Below, in pieces: positions 46,163 through 54,137 of a stretch of 64,000 bases of DNA; the stretch's first letter is position 1, and every line of letters begins with the position of its first letter. The notes below the pieces were generated by a model. That model saw only the letters and a list, made by a program, of their open reading frames with translations. It was not told the DNA's origin and ran no database searches. The DNA comes from Pseudomonas faucium (GTDB lineage Bacteria; Pseudomonadota; Gammaproteobacteria; Pseudomonadales; Pseudomonadaceae), in assembly GCF_021602585.1 (NCBI RefSeq), contig NZ_BQIP01000021.1:1-64000 (forward strand), in the 5' to 3' direction. The translations under genes and the position numbers were made by a program.

Positions 46163-46579
46163 TCACTGCTGATCCGGCACCACGGCAATCACATCGATTT
46201 CCATCAGCCACTCGGCCTGGGCCAACCCCGCCACCACCAACCCGGTGGAAATCGGGTACACGCCCTTGAGCCATTTGCCCACTTCCTTGTACACCGGCTC
46301 GCGGAAGCGCGGGTCGGTGATGTAGGTGGTGGTCTTGACGATGTGCGACAGGTCCGAGCCGGCTTCCTCGAGCAGCTGCTTGACGTTCTTCATCGCCTGC
46401 TCGGTTTGCGCCCGTGGGTCACCCAGGCCTACCAGGCGCCCTTCGAAGTCGGTACCTACCTGGCCACGCACGTAGACGGTGTTGCCCGCCCGCACGGCCT
46501 GGCACAGGTCGTTGTCCAGGGTCTGGTTGGGGTAGGTTTCCTTGGTGTTGAACATGCGGATGCGAGTATGAGTAGGCAT
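46163..46579 (-). CDS. RidA/YjgF-YER057c-UK114 family protein
   Basis: A 138-aa RidA-family protein (GNTVYVRGQVGTDFEGRLVG, then KTTTYITDPRFREPVYKEVG). The canonical arginine of imine deaminases is not where I expect it, so it may belong to a subfamily with another substrate. Its ATG overlaps the monooxygenase stop (ATGA), so the two are translationally coupled. RidA proteins hydrolyse reactive enamines/imines, a plausible partner for an amine-oxidising flavoenzyme. Confidence 0.88.
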   Translation of the reverse strand: MPTHTRIRMFNTKETYPNQTLDNDLCQAVRAGNTVYVRGQVGTDFEGRLVGLGDPRAQTEQAMKNVKQLLEEAGSDLSHIVKTTTYITDPRFREPVYKEVGKWLKGVYPISTGLVVAGLAQAEWLMEIDVIAVVPDQQ

Positions 46580-47898
46580 CAGTGGGCTCCGAGGGTGCTG
46601 ACGTTGCTGATCGATGGGGTGTGCTGGTCTTGCGCTTCGCGCTGTTCGCGGTCGCGGTAGGCCAGGTAGGTGCGTTGGGTGGCGATGTGGCCGGCGACGT
46701 GCTTGGCGTCGTGCCACACGCCCCAGATGAACGACGAGCCACGGCGCGACAGCCAAGGCAGGCCGAGGAAGTACACGCCAGGCTCGCGCGATACGCCGCG
46801 CTGGTGCTGGGGCTTGCCGTTGGCGTCGAAGGTGTCGACCTGCAGCCAGCTGAAGTCCACGCCGTAGCCGGTGGCCCAGATGATGCTGGTGACCCCGGCC
46901 TGGGCCAGGTCCAGCTCCAGCAGCGGGTTGCTGACGCACGCCGGGTCGGGCAGGCGCTTGCGCGCTTCGGGCTCCAGCGGCAGGTCCAGGCCGTTGCGCT
47001 CGATGTAGGCATCGGCGGCATCGAGCAGGGCCAGGTAGTTTTCGTCGCCACGCTGGATGTTTTCGGCCAGGTTGTCCTGGAAGCGCGCCACGCCGTTGTC
47101 GAACGACTGGGTCAGGCCGACCAGGGTCATGCCTTGGTGGGCGAGGGCGCGGAAGTCCACGGTGTGGCCGCCGCGGGCACCGCTGACGGCGATGGTCACG
47201 TGCTCGCGGCCAGGCTTGGCGATTTCTGCATCCCACTCGCCCAGCACGCCCAGCCACCAGCAGAAATCACGGTTGCGGTAGGCACGCGGCGGGCGGTCAT
47301 GGGCGCCGACCGAGAGGTACACCTGGCGCCCGGCGCGCATCAGTTCTTCGGCGATCTGCACGCCCGAGGAGCCGGCACCGACGACCAGCACCGCGCCTTG
47401 CGGCAACTGCTCGGGGTTGAAATAGGCCGCGGAGTGAATCTGGTGCAGCTGCTCATCCTTGGGCGCGATGGCCGGGATGACCGGACGCTGGAACGGGCCG
47501 GTGGCCGCAACAATACGGTTGGCGCGGATCACGCCTTCGTTGGTTTCGACGGTGAAGCCTGGGCGGTCGGCGTTGCGCACCACCTTCTTCACTTCGATAC
47601 CGGTGCGCACCGGCAGGTTGTATTTGCGCACGTACTGCTCGAAGTAGTCGGCAACCTGGTCCTTGCCGGCGAAGGCATCGGCGTCGAGGTTGAATTCAAG
47701 GCCTGGGAAGCGGTCGTGCCAGACCGGGCCGTTGGCCACCAGCGAATCCCAGCGGCCGGTGCGCCAGGCCTCGGCGATGCGCTTGCGCTCCAGCACCAGG
47801 TGCGGCACGCCGAGCTTGCTCAGGTGTTCGCTCATGGCCACGCCGGCCTGGCCGGCGCCGACTACCAGGGTGTCGATTTCGATATTGTTCAGTGTCAT
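46579..47898 (-). CDS. flavin-containing monooxygenase (FAD/NADPH)
   Basis: A 439-aa flavoprotein. The FAD site TLVVGAGQAGVAMSEHLSKL is at residues 10-29, a second nucleotide site AVLVVGAGSSGVQIAEEL is near 170, and between them are IPAIAPKDEQLHQIHSAAY and the FMO-like RAYRNRDFCWW. It resembles group B monooxygenases that N-hydroxylate or oxidise amines and sulfides. Substrate unknown. First gene of a two-gene operon with RidA; the 304-bp divergent gap separates it from the DUF1028 gene. Confidence 0.88.
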   Translation of the reverse strand: MTLNNIEIDTLVVGAGQAGVAMSEHLSKLGVPHLVLERKRIAEAWRTGRWDSLVANGPVWHDRFPGLEFNLDADAFAGKDQVADYFEQYVRKYNLPVRTGIEVKKVVRNADRPGFTVETNEGVIRANRIVAATGPFQRPVIPAIAPKDEQLHQIHSAAYFNPEQLPQGAVLVVGAGSSGVQIAEELMRAGRQVYLSVGAHDRPPRAYRNRDFCWWLGVLGEWDAEIAKPGREHVTIAVSGARGGHTVDFRALAHQGMTLVGLTQSFDNGVARFQDNLAENIQRGDENYLALLDAADAYIERNGLDLPLEPEARKRLPDPACVSNPLLELDLAQAGVTSIIWATGYGVDFSWLQVDTFDANGKPQHQRGVSREPGVYFLGLPWLSRRGSSFIWGVWHDAKHVAGHIATQRTYLAYRDREQREAQDQHTPSISNVSTLGAH

Positions 47899-48202
47899 GT
47901 CCGAGCCCTTGTTCAGGCGGTTTTTGTCAGGTCGGTTGTGGAGGACCGCCGTTACCTGGGGCCAGACTAGGGATGCCGCCGAAATCGCGAAAATAGTATT
48001 TAGCTAGTGCTTGCCGATAAAACGGCGAAGGCCTTGAAAGCCGGGGCTTGCAGCGATGATTCAGGGTATTTTTCGAGTGTTTTCGAGGGCGCTGTACGGC
48101 CTTAGTTTTTTCCTCTTCAAGGCACAGGAAAAAGGTCGTTTCGCGCACTAGAGGGTTCTGTTCAGATTGCCTGCAATCGCACAGAACAACAGGAGCATTC
48201 AC
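47899..48202. other. divergent promoter region of the monooxygenase and DUF1028 genes
   Basis: A 304-bp gap without a credible gene. It is more AT-rich than its surroundings around 47990-48120. It must carry two promoters and contains the strong dyad at 48156-48186. Confidence 0.6.
48156..48186. promoter_or_regulatory. two-part dyad upstream of the DUF1028 gene
   Basis: TTCTGT (48156-48161) and GATTGC (48165-48170) mirror GCAATC (48173-48178) and ACAGAA (48181-48186). The two inner arms are only 2 bases apart, too tight for an RNA loop, so a DNA operator is more likely. It lies immediately before the AGGAG ribosome site, where a bound repressor would block transcription. Confidence 0.55.
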
Positions 48203-48880
48203 ATGACCTTTTCCATCATCGGGCGCTGCCAGGAAACCGGCCAGGTCGGCATTGCCATCAGCTCGTCGAGCATCGCCGTGGGCGCCCGTTGCCCGTGGGT
48301 ACGGGCCGGTGTCGGCGCCGTTGCCACCCAGAACATCACCTTGCCTGCACTGGGCCCACAGATTCTCGATGCGCTGGAGCAAGGCCAGCTGCCACCCGCG
48401 GCGGCGCTGGACCGGGTGCTCAGCGCCAATGGCTGGAGCGAATACCGCCAGGTCACGGTGATCGACAGCAACGGCCAGGTGGCGCTGTTCACCGGTAAAG
48501 AAGCTTTGGGCGTGCACAACGCCGTGGCCGGCGAGCAGTGCGCGGCGGCCGGTAACCTGTTGTCTTCGGTGCAGGTGCCCGAAGCCATGGTGCAGGCCTT
48601 CGAGCAGGCCGGTGGGCACCTGGCCGATCGCCTGCTGGCGGCCATGCACGCGGCGATGGCCGCCGGTGGCGAGGCCGGGCCGGTGCATTCGGCGGCGATG
48701 AAGATCGCCGGCGAATTGACCTGGCCGCTGGTGGACCTGCGCGTGGACTGGGCCGAGCAAGACCCGATCGGTGAACTCGACGGCCTGTGGCAGGCCTACC
48801 GCCCGCAGATGCAGGACTACGTCACCCGCGCCCTGGACCCCACCACCGCGCCAAGCTACGGGGTGCCGGGCGATGAGTGA
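48203..48880 (+). CDS. DUF1028 family protein (Ntn-hydrolase-like)
   Basis: A 225-aa protein of the DUF1028 family (MTFSIIGRCQETGQVGIAIS, then ATQNITLPALGPQILDAL). DUF1028 proteins have an Ntn-hydrolase-like fold and are often encoded beside amidases or deacylases; their reaction is not established. AGGAG lies seven bases before the ATG. Its 3' end overlaps the ArgE-like gene by eight bases, so they are co-translated. Confidence 0.85.
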   Translation: MTFSIIGRCQETGQVGIAISSSSIAVGARCPWVRAGVGAVATQNITLPALGPQILDALEQGQLPPAAALDRVLSANGWSEYRQVTVIDSNGQVALFTGKEALGVHNAVAGEQCAAAGNLLSSVQVPEAMVQAFEQAGGHLADRLLAAMHAAMAAGGEAGPVHSAAMKIAGELTWPLVDLRVDWAEQDPIGELDGLWQAYRPQMQDYVTRALDPTTAPSYGVPGDE

Positions 48881-50036
48881 GTTCAGCAGCCGCGCGTTGC
48901 TTGCGCGGTTGGTCGGCTTTGCCACGGTCAGCCGCGATTCCAACCTGCAACTGATCGAGTTCGTGCGCGACTACCTGGCCGGGCTCGGCGTACACAGCGA
49001 GCTGTTCCTCAACCCGGAAGGCACCAAGGCCAACCTGTTCGCCACCATCGGCCCCGAAGGTGTGGGCGGTGTGGTGCTGTCGGGGCATACCGACGTGGTG
49101 CCGGTGGACGGCCAGGCCTGGACGCTCGAACCGTTCAGCCTGACCGAGCGCGATGGCCGCCTGTATGGCCGTGGCACCGCTGACATGAAAGGCTTCATTG
49201 CCTCGGTGCTGGCGGCGGTGCCGGCGTTTCTCGCGCAGCCGCTGCGCATGCCGGTGCACCTGGCGTTTTCCTATGACGAAGAGGTTGGCTGCCTGGGCGT
49301 GCGCTCGATGCTGGCGGCGCTGCAACAGCGGCCGAACAAGCCGCGGCTGTGCCTGATTGGCGAACCCACCGAGCTCAAGCCTGTGCTCGGGCACAAGGGC
49401 AAGCTGGCCATGCGCTGCCAGGTGCAGGGCGCGGCGTGCCATTCGGCGTATGCGCCTTATGGGGTCAATGCCATCGAGTATGCCGCCAAGCTGATCGGCA
49501 AGCTGGGTGAAATCGGCGAGGCACTGGCGCTGCCCGAGCACCATGATGCGCGCTTCGATCCGCCGTTCTCGACGGTGCAGACCGGCGTAATCAATGGCGG
49601 CCGGGCGCTGAACATCGTGCCCGAGGAATGTGCATTCGACTTCGAAGTGCGTGCTTTGCCAGGGTTCGAGGCGCAGGCCGTGGCTGACCAGTTGCAGACC
49701 TATGCCGAGGCCGAGTTGCTGCCGCGCATGCGCAAGGTCAATGGCGCCAGTGCGATCCGTTTGGCGCCCTTGAGTGCCTACCCGGGGCTGGCCACGCCGG
49801 CAGACAGCGAGGCGGCGCGGTTGGTGGCGCTGCTCAGTGGCTCGGAGGCGTTCGGCACGGTGGCGTTTGGTACGGAAGGTGGGCTGTTCGACCAGGCTGG
49901 CATTCCCACGGTGGTGTGCGGGCCCGGGAGCATGGACCAGGGGCACAAGCCGGATGAGTTCGTCAGTGTCGAGCAGTTGCAGGGGTGTGATGCGATGCTG
50001 CTGAGGCTGGTGGATTACCTCAAGCAGGGGGAGTAG
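48873..50036 (+). CDS. ArgE/DapE-type M20 metallo-deacylase
   Basis: A 387-aa M20-family enzyme, annotated as acetylornithine deacetylase. Metal-site motifs are SGHTDVVP (His, Asp), YDEEVGC (the Glu pair), GEPTE, and the final metal His in MDQGHKPDEFV. The ATG at 48873 overlaps the end of the DUF1028 gene. In this context a deacylase acting on a catabolic N-acyl intermediate is more likely than arginine biosynthesis, but that is inferred. Confidence 0.88.
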   Translation: MSEFSSRALLARLVGFATVSRDSNLQLIEFVRDYLAGLGVHSELFLNPEGTKANLFATIGPEGVGGVVLSGHTDVVPVDGQAWTLEPFSLTERDGRLYGRGTADMKGFIASVLAAVPAFLAQPLRMPVHLAFSYDEEVGCLGVRSMLAALQQRPNKPRLCLIGEPTELKPVLGHKGKLAMRCQVQGAACHSAYAPYGVNAIEYAAKLIGKLGEIGEALALPEHHDARFDPPFSTVQTGVINGGRALNIVPEECAFDFEVRALPGFEAQAVADQLQTYAEAELLPRMRKVNGASAIRLAPLSAYPGLATPADSEAARLVALLSGSEAFGTVAFGTEGGLFDQAGIPTVVCGPGSMDQGHKPDEFVSVEQLQGCDAMLLRLVDYLKQGE

Positions 50037-50040
50037 TGCT

Positions 50041-50107
50041 GGCCCCATCGCCGGCAAGCCGGCTCCCACAGGACTGGTGTGGGAGCCGGCTTGCCGGCGA
50101 TAGGGCC
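50041..50107. repeat. REP inverted pair
   Basis: Copies at 50041-50071 and 50078-50107 in opposite orientation, 6 bases apart, between the convergent deacylase and oprB genes. Arms are nearly perfect over 25 bp. Confidence 0.95.
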
Positions 50108-50114
50108 GCAGGGC

Positions 50115-51383
50115 TTAGAAGGTCGCCTTGACCTGCAGCCCCACTACCAGCGCGTTGTCGATGTCCTTCCCGGAGAACGCGCCCGGCTCGATGATGTACT
50201 GCACATCGGGCCGCAGGTTCAGCCACGGCGTGGCCTGGTAGCCATAGCTCAGTTCGATCAACTGCTCGGCGTTGTCGATGTTGGGGAACGGCTGCCCGGC
50301 ATTGAACGCGGCATCTTCCAGCACGTCACGGCTGCGCGGGTTGGGCACGGCGCGGCCATAACCCAGCGCCACGGTGTCACGTGGGCGGCCGGCGAACGGC
50401 TTGGACAGCACCACGCCTGCGCCATACCACTTGGTGAACGGCGACGCCGCCTCGCTCGACGCCGAGTACTGGCCGAAGGCGTGCAGGCTGCGGCCCGGCG
50501 AGCCGGCATCGTTCCACACCGCCTGGTCGACCAGCAGGTAATGGCCGCCACGGCCGGACACTTGCTTGTCGCTGCCGATGCGCTTCACGTCGGAGCTGTC
50601 GTAGTAGTAACCCAACTTGTATTCACCGGGCAGCTCGCCCTGCAGCTTGTACACCAGCTCCACCGGCAGCACGGTGCCAGTGGTGTGCTTGGGCCCCAGG
50701 TGCCAGGCGCGGCTGGAGTTGCCGTTGCTTTGCGGGTCGACGTTGAACGCCGCCACGCGCAGTTGCCAGGACGGCGACAGGTCGTACTTCACCCGCGCGC
50801 CGAGGTGGGCGTTGGGGTAGTTGGTCCAGCCGCTGCCGCCGGACATGTTCAGCGGATGGCCGCAGAAGCCGGCGTTCATGAAGTTGCACAGGATGCCGCT
50901 GTCCAGGCCGCCGAGGTCGTTGCCCATGGCCATGTAGCCGAGCTTGACGTTGAGCGCGGGGGTGAACAGGGTGCGCTCGTAACTCAGCTCGGTCAGGCGG
51001 GTGTACAGGCCACCGTAGTTTTCCTGGATCGGCAGGCGGTTGCCCACCAGGTCTTCCGAGGCGCTGTTGCCGCGGCGGTCGTTGATGGTCAGCTGGATTT
51101 TGCCGCCGTTGTCCAGGCCGTACAGCTTCGACAGGTCGAACTGCGCCCCCAGCTTGATGTTCTGCGAGTAGCGGGCCGAGCGGTGCAGGCCGCCATGGGC
51201 GTTGTAGGCGGTTTCACCGCTGTAGTCGCCGGTCAGCTTGACGCCGTCTTCCTCGAGCTGGTGGCGCAGGCCGCCCCAGTCGCCGGTCAGGGTGTTGCGG
51301 GTCATCAGGTCGCCATCGGCCAGGGCGGTGGTGCTGGCCAGGGCGAGAAGCAGGGGAGTCGTGAGGCGAAAAGCGGATGGCAT
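50115..51383 (-). CDS. oprB: OprB-family carbohydrate-selective porin
   Basis: A 422-aa outer-membrane protein. It has a signal peptide (cleavage likely after TTALA), LTGDWGGLRHQLEEDGVKLT, typical of OprB, and repeated amphipathic strands ending in a C-terminal Phe (VGLQVKATF). OprB forms a glucose-inducible porin for sugars. It follows gcd in the same direction with a REP pair in the 95-bp gap. The gcd-oprB pairing is a known P. putida arrangement. Confidence 0.9.
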   Translation of the reverse strand: MPSAFRLTTPLLLALASTTALADGDLMTRNTLTGDWGGLRHQLEEDGVKLTGDYSGETAYNAHGGLHRSARYSQNIKLGAQFDLSKLYGLDNGGKIQLTINDRRGNSASEDLVGNRLPIQENYGGLYTRLTELSYERTLFTPALNVKLGYMAMGNDLGGLDSGILCNFMNAGFCGHPLNMSGGSGWTNYPNAHLGARVKYDLSPSWQLRVAAFNVDPQSNGNSSRAWHLGPKHTTGTVLPVELVYKLQGELPGEYKLGYYYDSSDVKRIGSDKQVSGRGGHYLLVDQAVWNDAGSPGRSLHAFGQYSASSEAASPFTKWYGAGVVLSKPFAGRPRDTVALGYGRAVPNPRSRDVLEDAAFNAGQPFPNIDNAEQLIELSYGYQATPWLNLRPDVQYIIEPGAFSGKDIDNALVVGLQVKATF

Positions 51384-51409
51384 TGCGGGGTCTCTTTTTA
51401 TCTTTCAGG

Positions 51410-51467
51410 GCCTCATCGCCGGCAAGCCGGCTCCCACAGGTGTGGGAGCCGGCTTGCCGGCGATGAG
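51410..51467. repeat. REP inverted pair between gcd and oprB
   Basis: Copies at 51410-51439 and 51441-51467, with almost no spacer, form a long perfect hairpin. It lies 27 bp before the oprB start, between two same-direction genes, so it may act on the gcd-oprB transcript (attenuation or 3' protection of gcd mRNA). Confidence 0.95.
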
Positions 51468-51478
51468 AACGACGCGAT

Positions 51479-53896
51479 TTATGGCAGTGCGTAGGAAATC
51501 ACATAGTCGCCACGGTCAGTCGACTGGCGGGCGCCACCGGCGGTGATGACCACGTACTGCTTGCCGGTCTTGGGCGAAACGTAGGTCATCGGGCCGCCCT
51601 GGCTGCCGACTGGCAGGCGCGCCTTCCAGATCTCGTTGCCGTTGCTGCTGTCGTAGGCGCGCAGGTAGAAGTCCTGGGTGCCGGCGATGAAGATCAGGCC
51701 GCCTTGGGTCGACAGGGTGCCGCCAAGGGTGGGCAGGCCGATCTTGATCGGCAGGTGCATGCGGATGCCCAGGGGGCCGGTGTCTTCCACGGTGCCGACC
51801 GGTACCTGCCAGGCCACCTGGCGGGTCTTCATGTCGATGGCGGTGAGGGTGCCGAACGGCGGCGCCTGGCACGGGATGCCGGCGACCGACAGGAAGCGGT
51901 TCTTGTTCACCGCATATGGGGTGCCCTTGAGCGGCACGGCGCCCATGCCGGTGTTCAGGGCCTCGCCACCGGAGGCGGCCGCGGCCTTGTTCTGCGACGG
52001 GATCATCTGGATCCACAGGCCCAGGCGCATGTCGTTGACGAAGATGAAGCCATGCACCGGGTCAGTGGAGATGCTGCCCCAGTTCATGCCGCCCAGCGAA
52101 CCCGGGAAGCTCAGCGACAGGTCGGTGCCTGGCGCGGTGTACAGGCCGTCGTAGCGCATCTTCTTGAAGTCGATGCGGCACAGCAGTTGGTCATACGGGG
52201 TGGCGCCCCACATGTCCGACTCGGTCAGGGTTTGCGCGCCGATCTGCGGCATGCCGACCGATTTCGGCTGGGTCGGGGAGTACGGCTCGTTGGGGATGTT
52301 GCTTGGCTTGACCGGCACTTCGTCGACCTGGGTCAGCGGCTTGCCGGTGGCGCGGTCGAGCACGTAGATCTGGCCAGCCTTGGTGCCGATCACCACCGCA
52401 GGCACGGTCTGGCCGTCGTCCTTGGTGAAGTCGATCAGGCTGGGCTGCATCGGCAGGTCGAAGTCCCACAGGTCGTTGTGCACGGTCTGGTACACCCACT
52501 TCTGGTTGCCGGTGGTGGCGTCCAGGGCCAGCACCGAAGCACCGTAGGTGTGGTCCAGGGTGTTGCGTTCAACGCCGTAGATGTCGGTGGACGAGGAGCC
52601 CATCGGCAGGAACAGGGTGTTCATCGCCGGGTCGTAGGACATCGGCGCCCAGCTGTTCGGGGTGCTGCGCACGTAGGTGCTGTCACCCTGCGGTGCCTGG
52701 CGATCCTCGGGGTTGCCCGGGTCGAAGGCCCAGCGCATTTGCCCGGTGATCACGTCGAAACCACGGATCACGCCACCTGGCATGTCGGTCTGGACGTTGT
52801 CGGCAACACGGCCGCCCACCACCACGGTGGTACCGGCCATCAGCGGCGCCGACGACAGCTGGTAGTAGGAGTCCGGCACGTCACCCAGGCCTGCCTTGAG
52901 GTTGACCTGGCCGTTGTTGCCAAAGCCCTGGCAGAACTCGCCGTTGTCGGCGTCGACGGCGATCAGGCGGCCGTCGATGGTGTTGGTCAGCAGGCGACGC
53001 TGGCAGTTGGCGCCGGCCGGCACGCTGCCACCGGTGATCGGCGAGCTGTTCGGCTGGGTCGGCTGGGCGATGGCGGCGGTGGCGTCGAAATAGGCCATGC
53101 CGCGGCAACGCTGCCAGACCTTGGACTGGGCGTTGATGGCGTTCTTCCACAGCTCCTTGCCGGTGTCGGCGTCCAGCGCGATCAGGTTGTTGTGCGGGGT
53201 GCAGATGAACACCTTGTTGCCGATCTGCAGCGGGGTCAGCTGGTCTTCGGCACCGTTGCCGTCGCTGATGGCCACGTCACCGGTGTGGTAGGTCCAGGCC
53301 ACCTTGAGCTTGTCGACGTTGTCGCGGTTGATCTGGTCGAGCGCGGCGAAGCGGCTGCCACCTTCGGTGTTGCCGTAGTGCGCCCAGTCTTTCTGCGCCT
53401 TGCCGGCTTCGACCGGGGTCATGCCCGGGCCCTTGCCGTTGGGGGCGACGCTTGGGTGGGCAACGAACATGTTGCCGGCGGCGATCACCAGCACCACGGC
53501 CAGCACGCCGGCGATGCCGTAGGCACCGCGGCCGGCGCTGGCGCCGCTGGCGCGTGCCAGCAGCGGGTAGACCAGCGCCACCACCATGCCGATCGCGCCG
53601 AACATGAACAGGCGCGAGAACAGCGGCCAGAACACCAGGCCGGTGTCGACCACTGCCCAGATCGCGGTACCGAGCAGAAAGGCTGCGTACAGCCAGGCGC
53701 CGGCCTTCTTGCGGCGGGCGATGAGCACACCGGCGATGGCCATCGCCAGGCCGCCGATCAGGAAGTACCAGGAACCGCCCAGGCCGGCCAGCTTGACGCC
53801 GCCAGCGGCGAGGAGCAGGCCGAGCAGGGCGATGACCACGCCCAGGCCGACCAGGAGGATTTTTGTGGCGCCAGCGGCGCGCGGTGTTTCGTTCAT
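51479..53896 (-). CDS. gcd: membrane-bound PQQ-dependent glucose dehydrogenase
   Basis: An 805-aa quinoprotein. Five N-terminal membrane helices (about 10-145) are followed by the periplasmic PQQ beta-propeller. Start of that domain is KDWAHYGNTEGGSRFAALDQ; later are the typical YQTVHNDLWDFDLPMQPSLI and GTKAGQIYVLDRATGKPL. It oxidises glucose to gluconate in the periplasm and passes electrons to ubiquinone. Length is standard. The ribosome site is weak. No PQQ synthesis genes lie nearby. Confidence 0.97.
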   Translation of the reverse strand: MNETPRAAGATKILLVGLGVVIALLGLLLAAGGVKLAGLGGSWYFLIGGLAMAIAGVLIARRKKAGAWLYAAFLLGTAIWAVVDTGLVFWPLFSRLFMFGAIGMVVALVYPLLARASGASAGRGAYGIAGVLAVVLVIAAGNMFVAHPSVAPNGKGPGMTPVEAGKAQKDWAHYGNTEGGSRFAALDQINRDNVDKLKVAWTYHTGDVAISDGNGAEDQLTPLQIGNKVFICTPHNNLIALDADTGKELWKNAINAQSKVWQRCRGMAYFDATAAIAQPTQPNSSPITGGSVPAGANCQRRLLTNTIDGRLIAVDADNGEFCQGFGNNGQVNLKAGLGDVPDSYYQLSSAPLMAGTTVVVGGRVADNVQTDMPGGVIRGFDVITGQMRWAFDPGNPEDRQAPQGDSTYVRSTPNSWAPMSYDPAMNTLFLPMGSSSTDIYGVERNTLDHTYGASVLALDATTGNQKWVYQTVHNDLWDFDLPMQPSLIDFTKDDGQTVPAVVIGTKAGQIYVLDRATGKPLTQVDEVPVKPSNIPNEPYSPTQPKSVGMPQIGAQTLTESDMWGATPYDQLLCRIDFKKMRYDGLYTAPGTDLSLSFPGSLGGMNWGSISTDPVHGFIFVNDMRLGLWIQMIPSQNKAAAASGGEALNTGMGAVPLKGTPYAVNKNRFLSVAGIPCQAPPFGTLTAIDMKTRQVAWQVPVGTVEDTGPLGIRMHLPIKIGLPTLGGTLSTQGGLIFIAGTQDFYLRAYDSSNGNEIWKARLPVGSQGGPMTYVSPKTGKQYVVITAGGARQSTDRGDYVISYALP

Positions 53897-54103
53897 GCCA
53901 GGGATCTCAGCAGGTGGAATGCGCGCAGTTTAAGCCCTTAGCAAGCTAATTAACAAGTTAGTACATAATCTTGTGAGGCTGATTGTCGCAGGCTTGAACT
54001 TGCGGGTTTGTCGCGAAAAGTTTAGATCAGGCAGTGAACAATGCTTTAAAAGCAGGTGTTTGTTGGTGTTCCGAGCGCTGCTCAGACTTTTGTATTAGGC
54101 ACC

Positions 54104-54134
54104 AAAGGGCCTGCCGCAAGCAGGCCCCTTTTCT
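54104..54134 (-). terminator. hairpin terminator after the TonB-receptor gene
   Basis: GGGCCTGC (54107-54114) and GCAGGCCC (54120-54127) form an 8-bp GC stem with a 5-base loop. On the minus strand it follows the receptor gene stop by about 10 bp; the short T run after it is only three T, and the A-rich side faces the gene, so it may work in both directions. Confidence 0.65.
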
Positions 54135-54137
54135 TGC

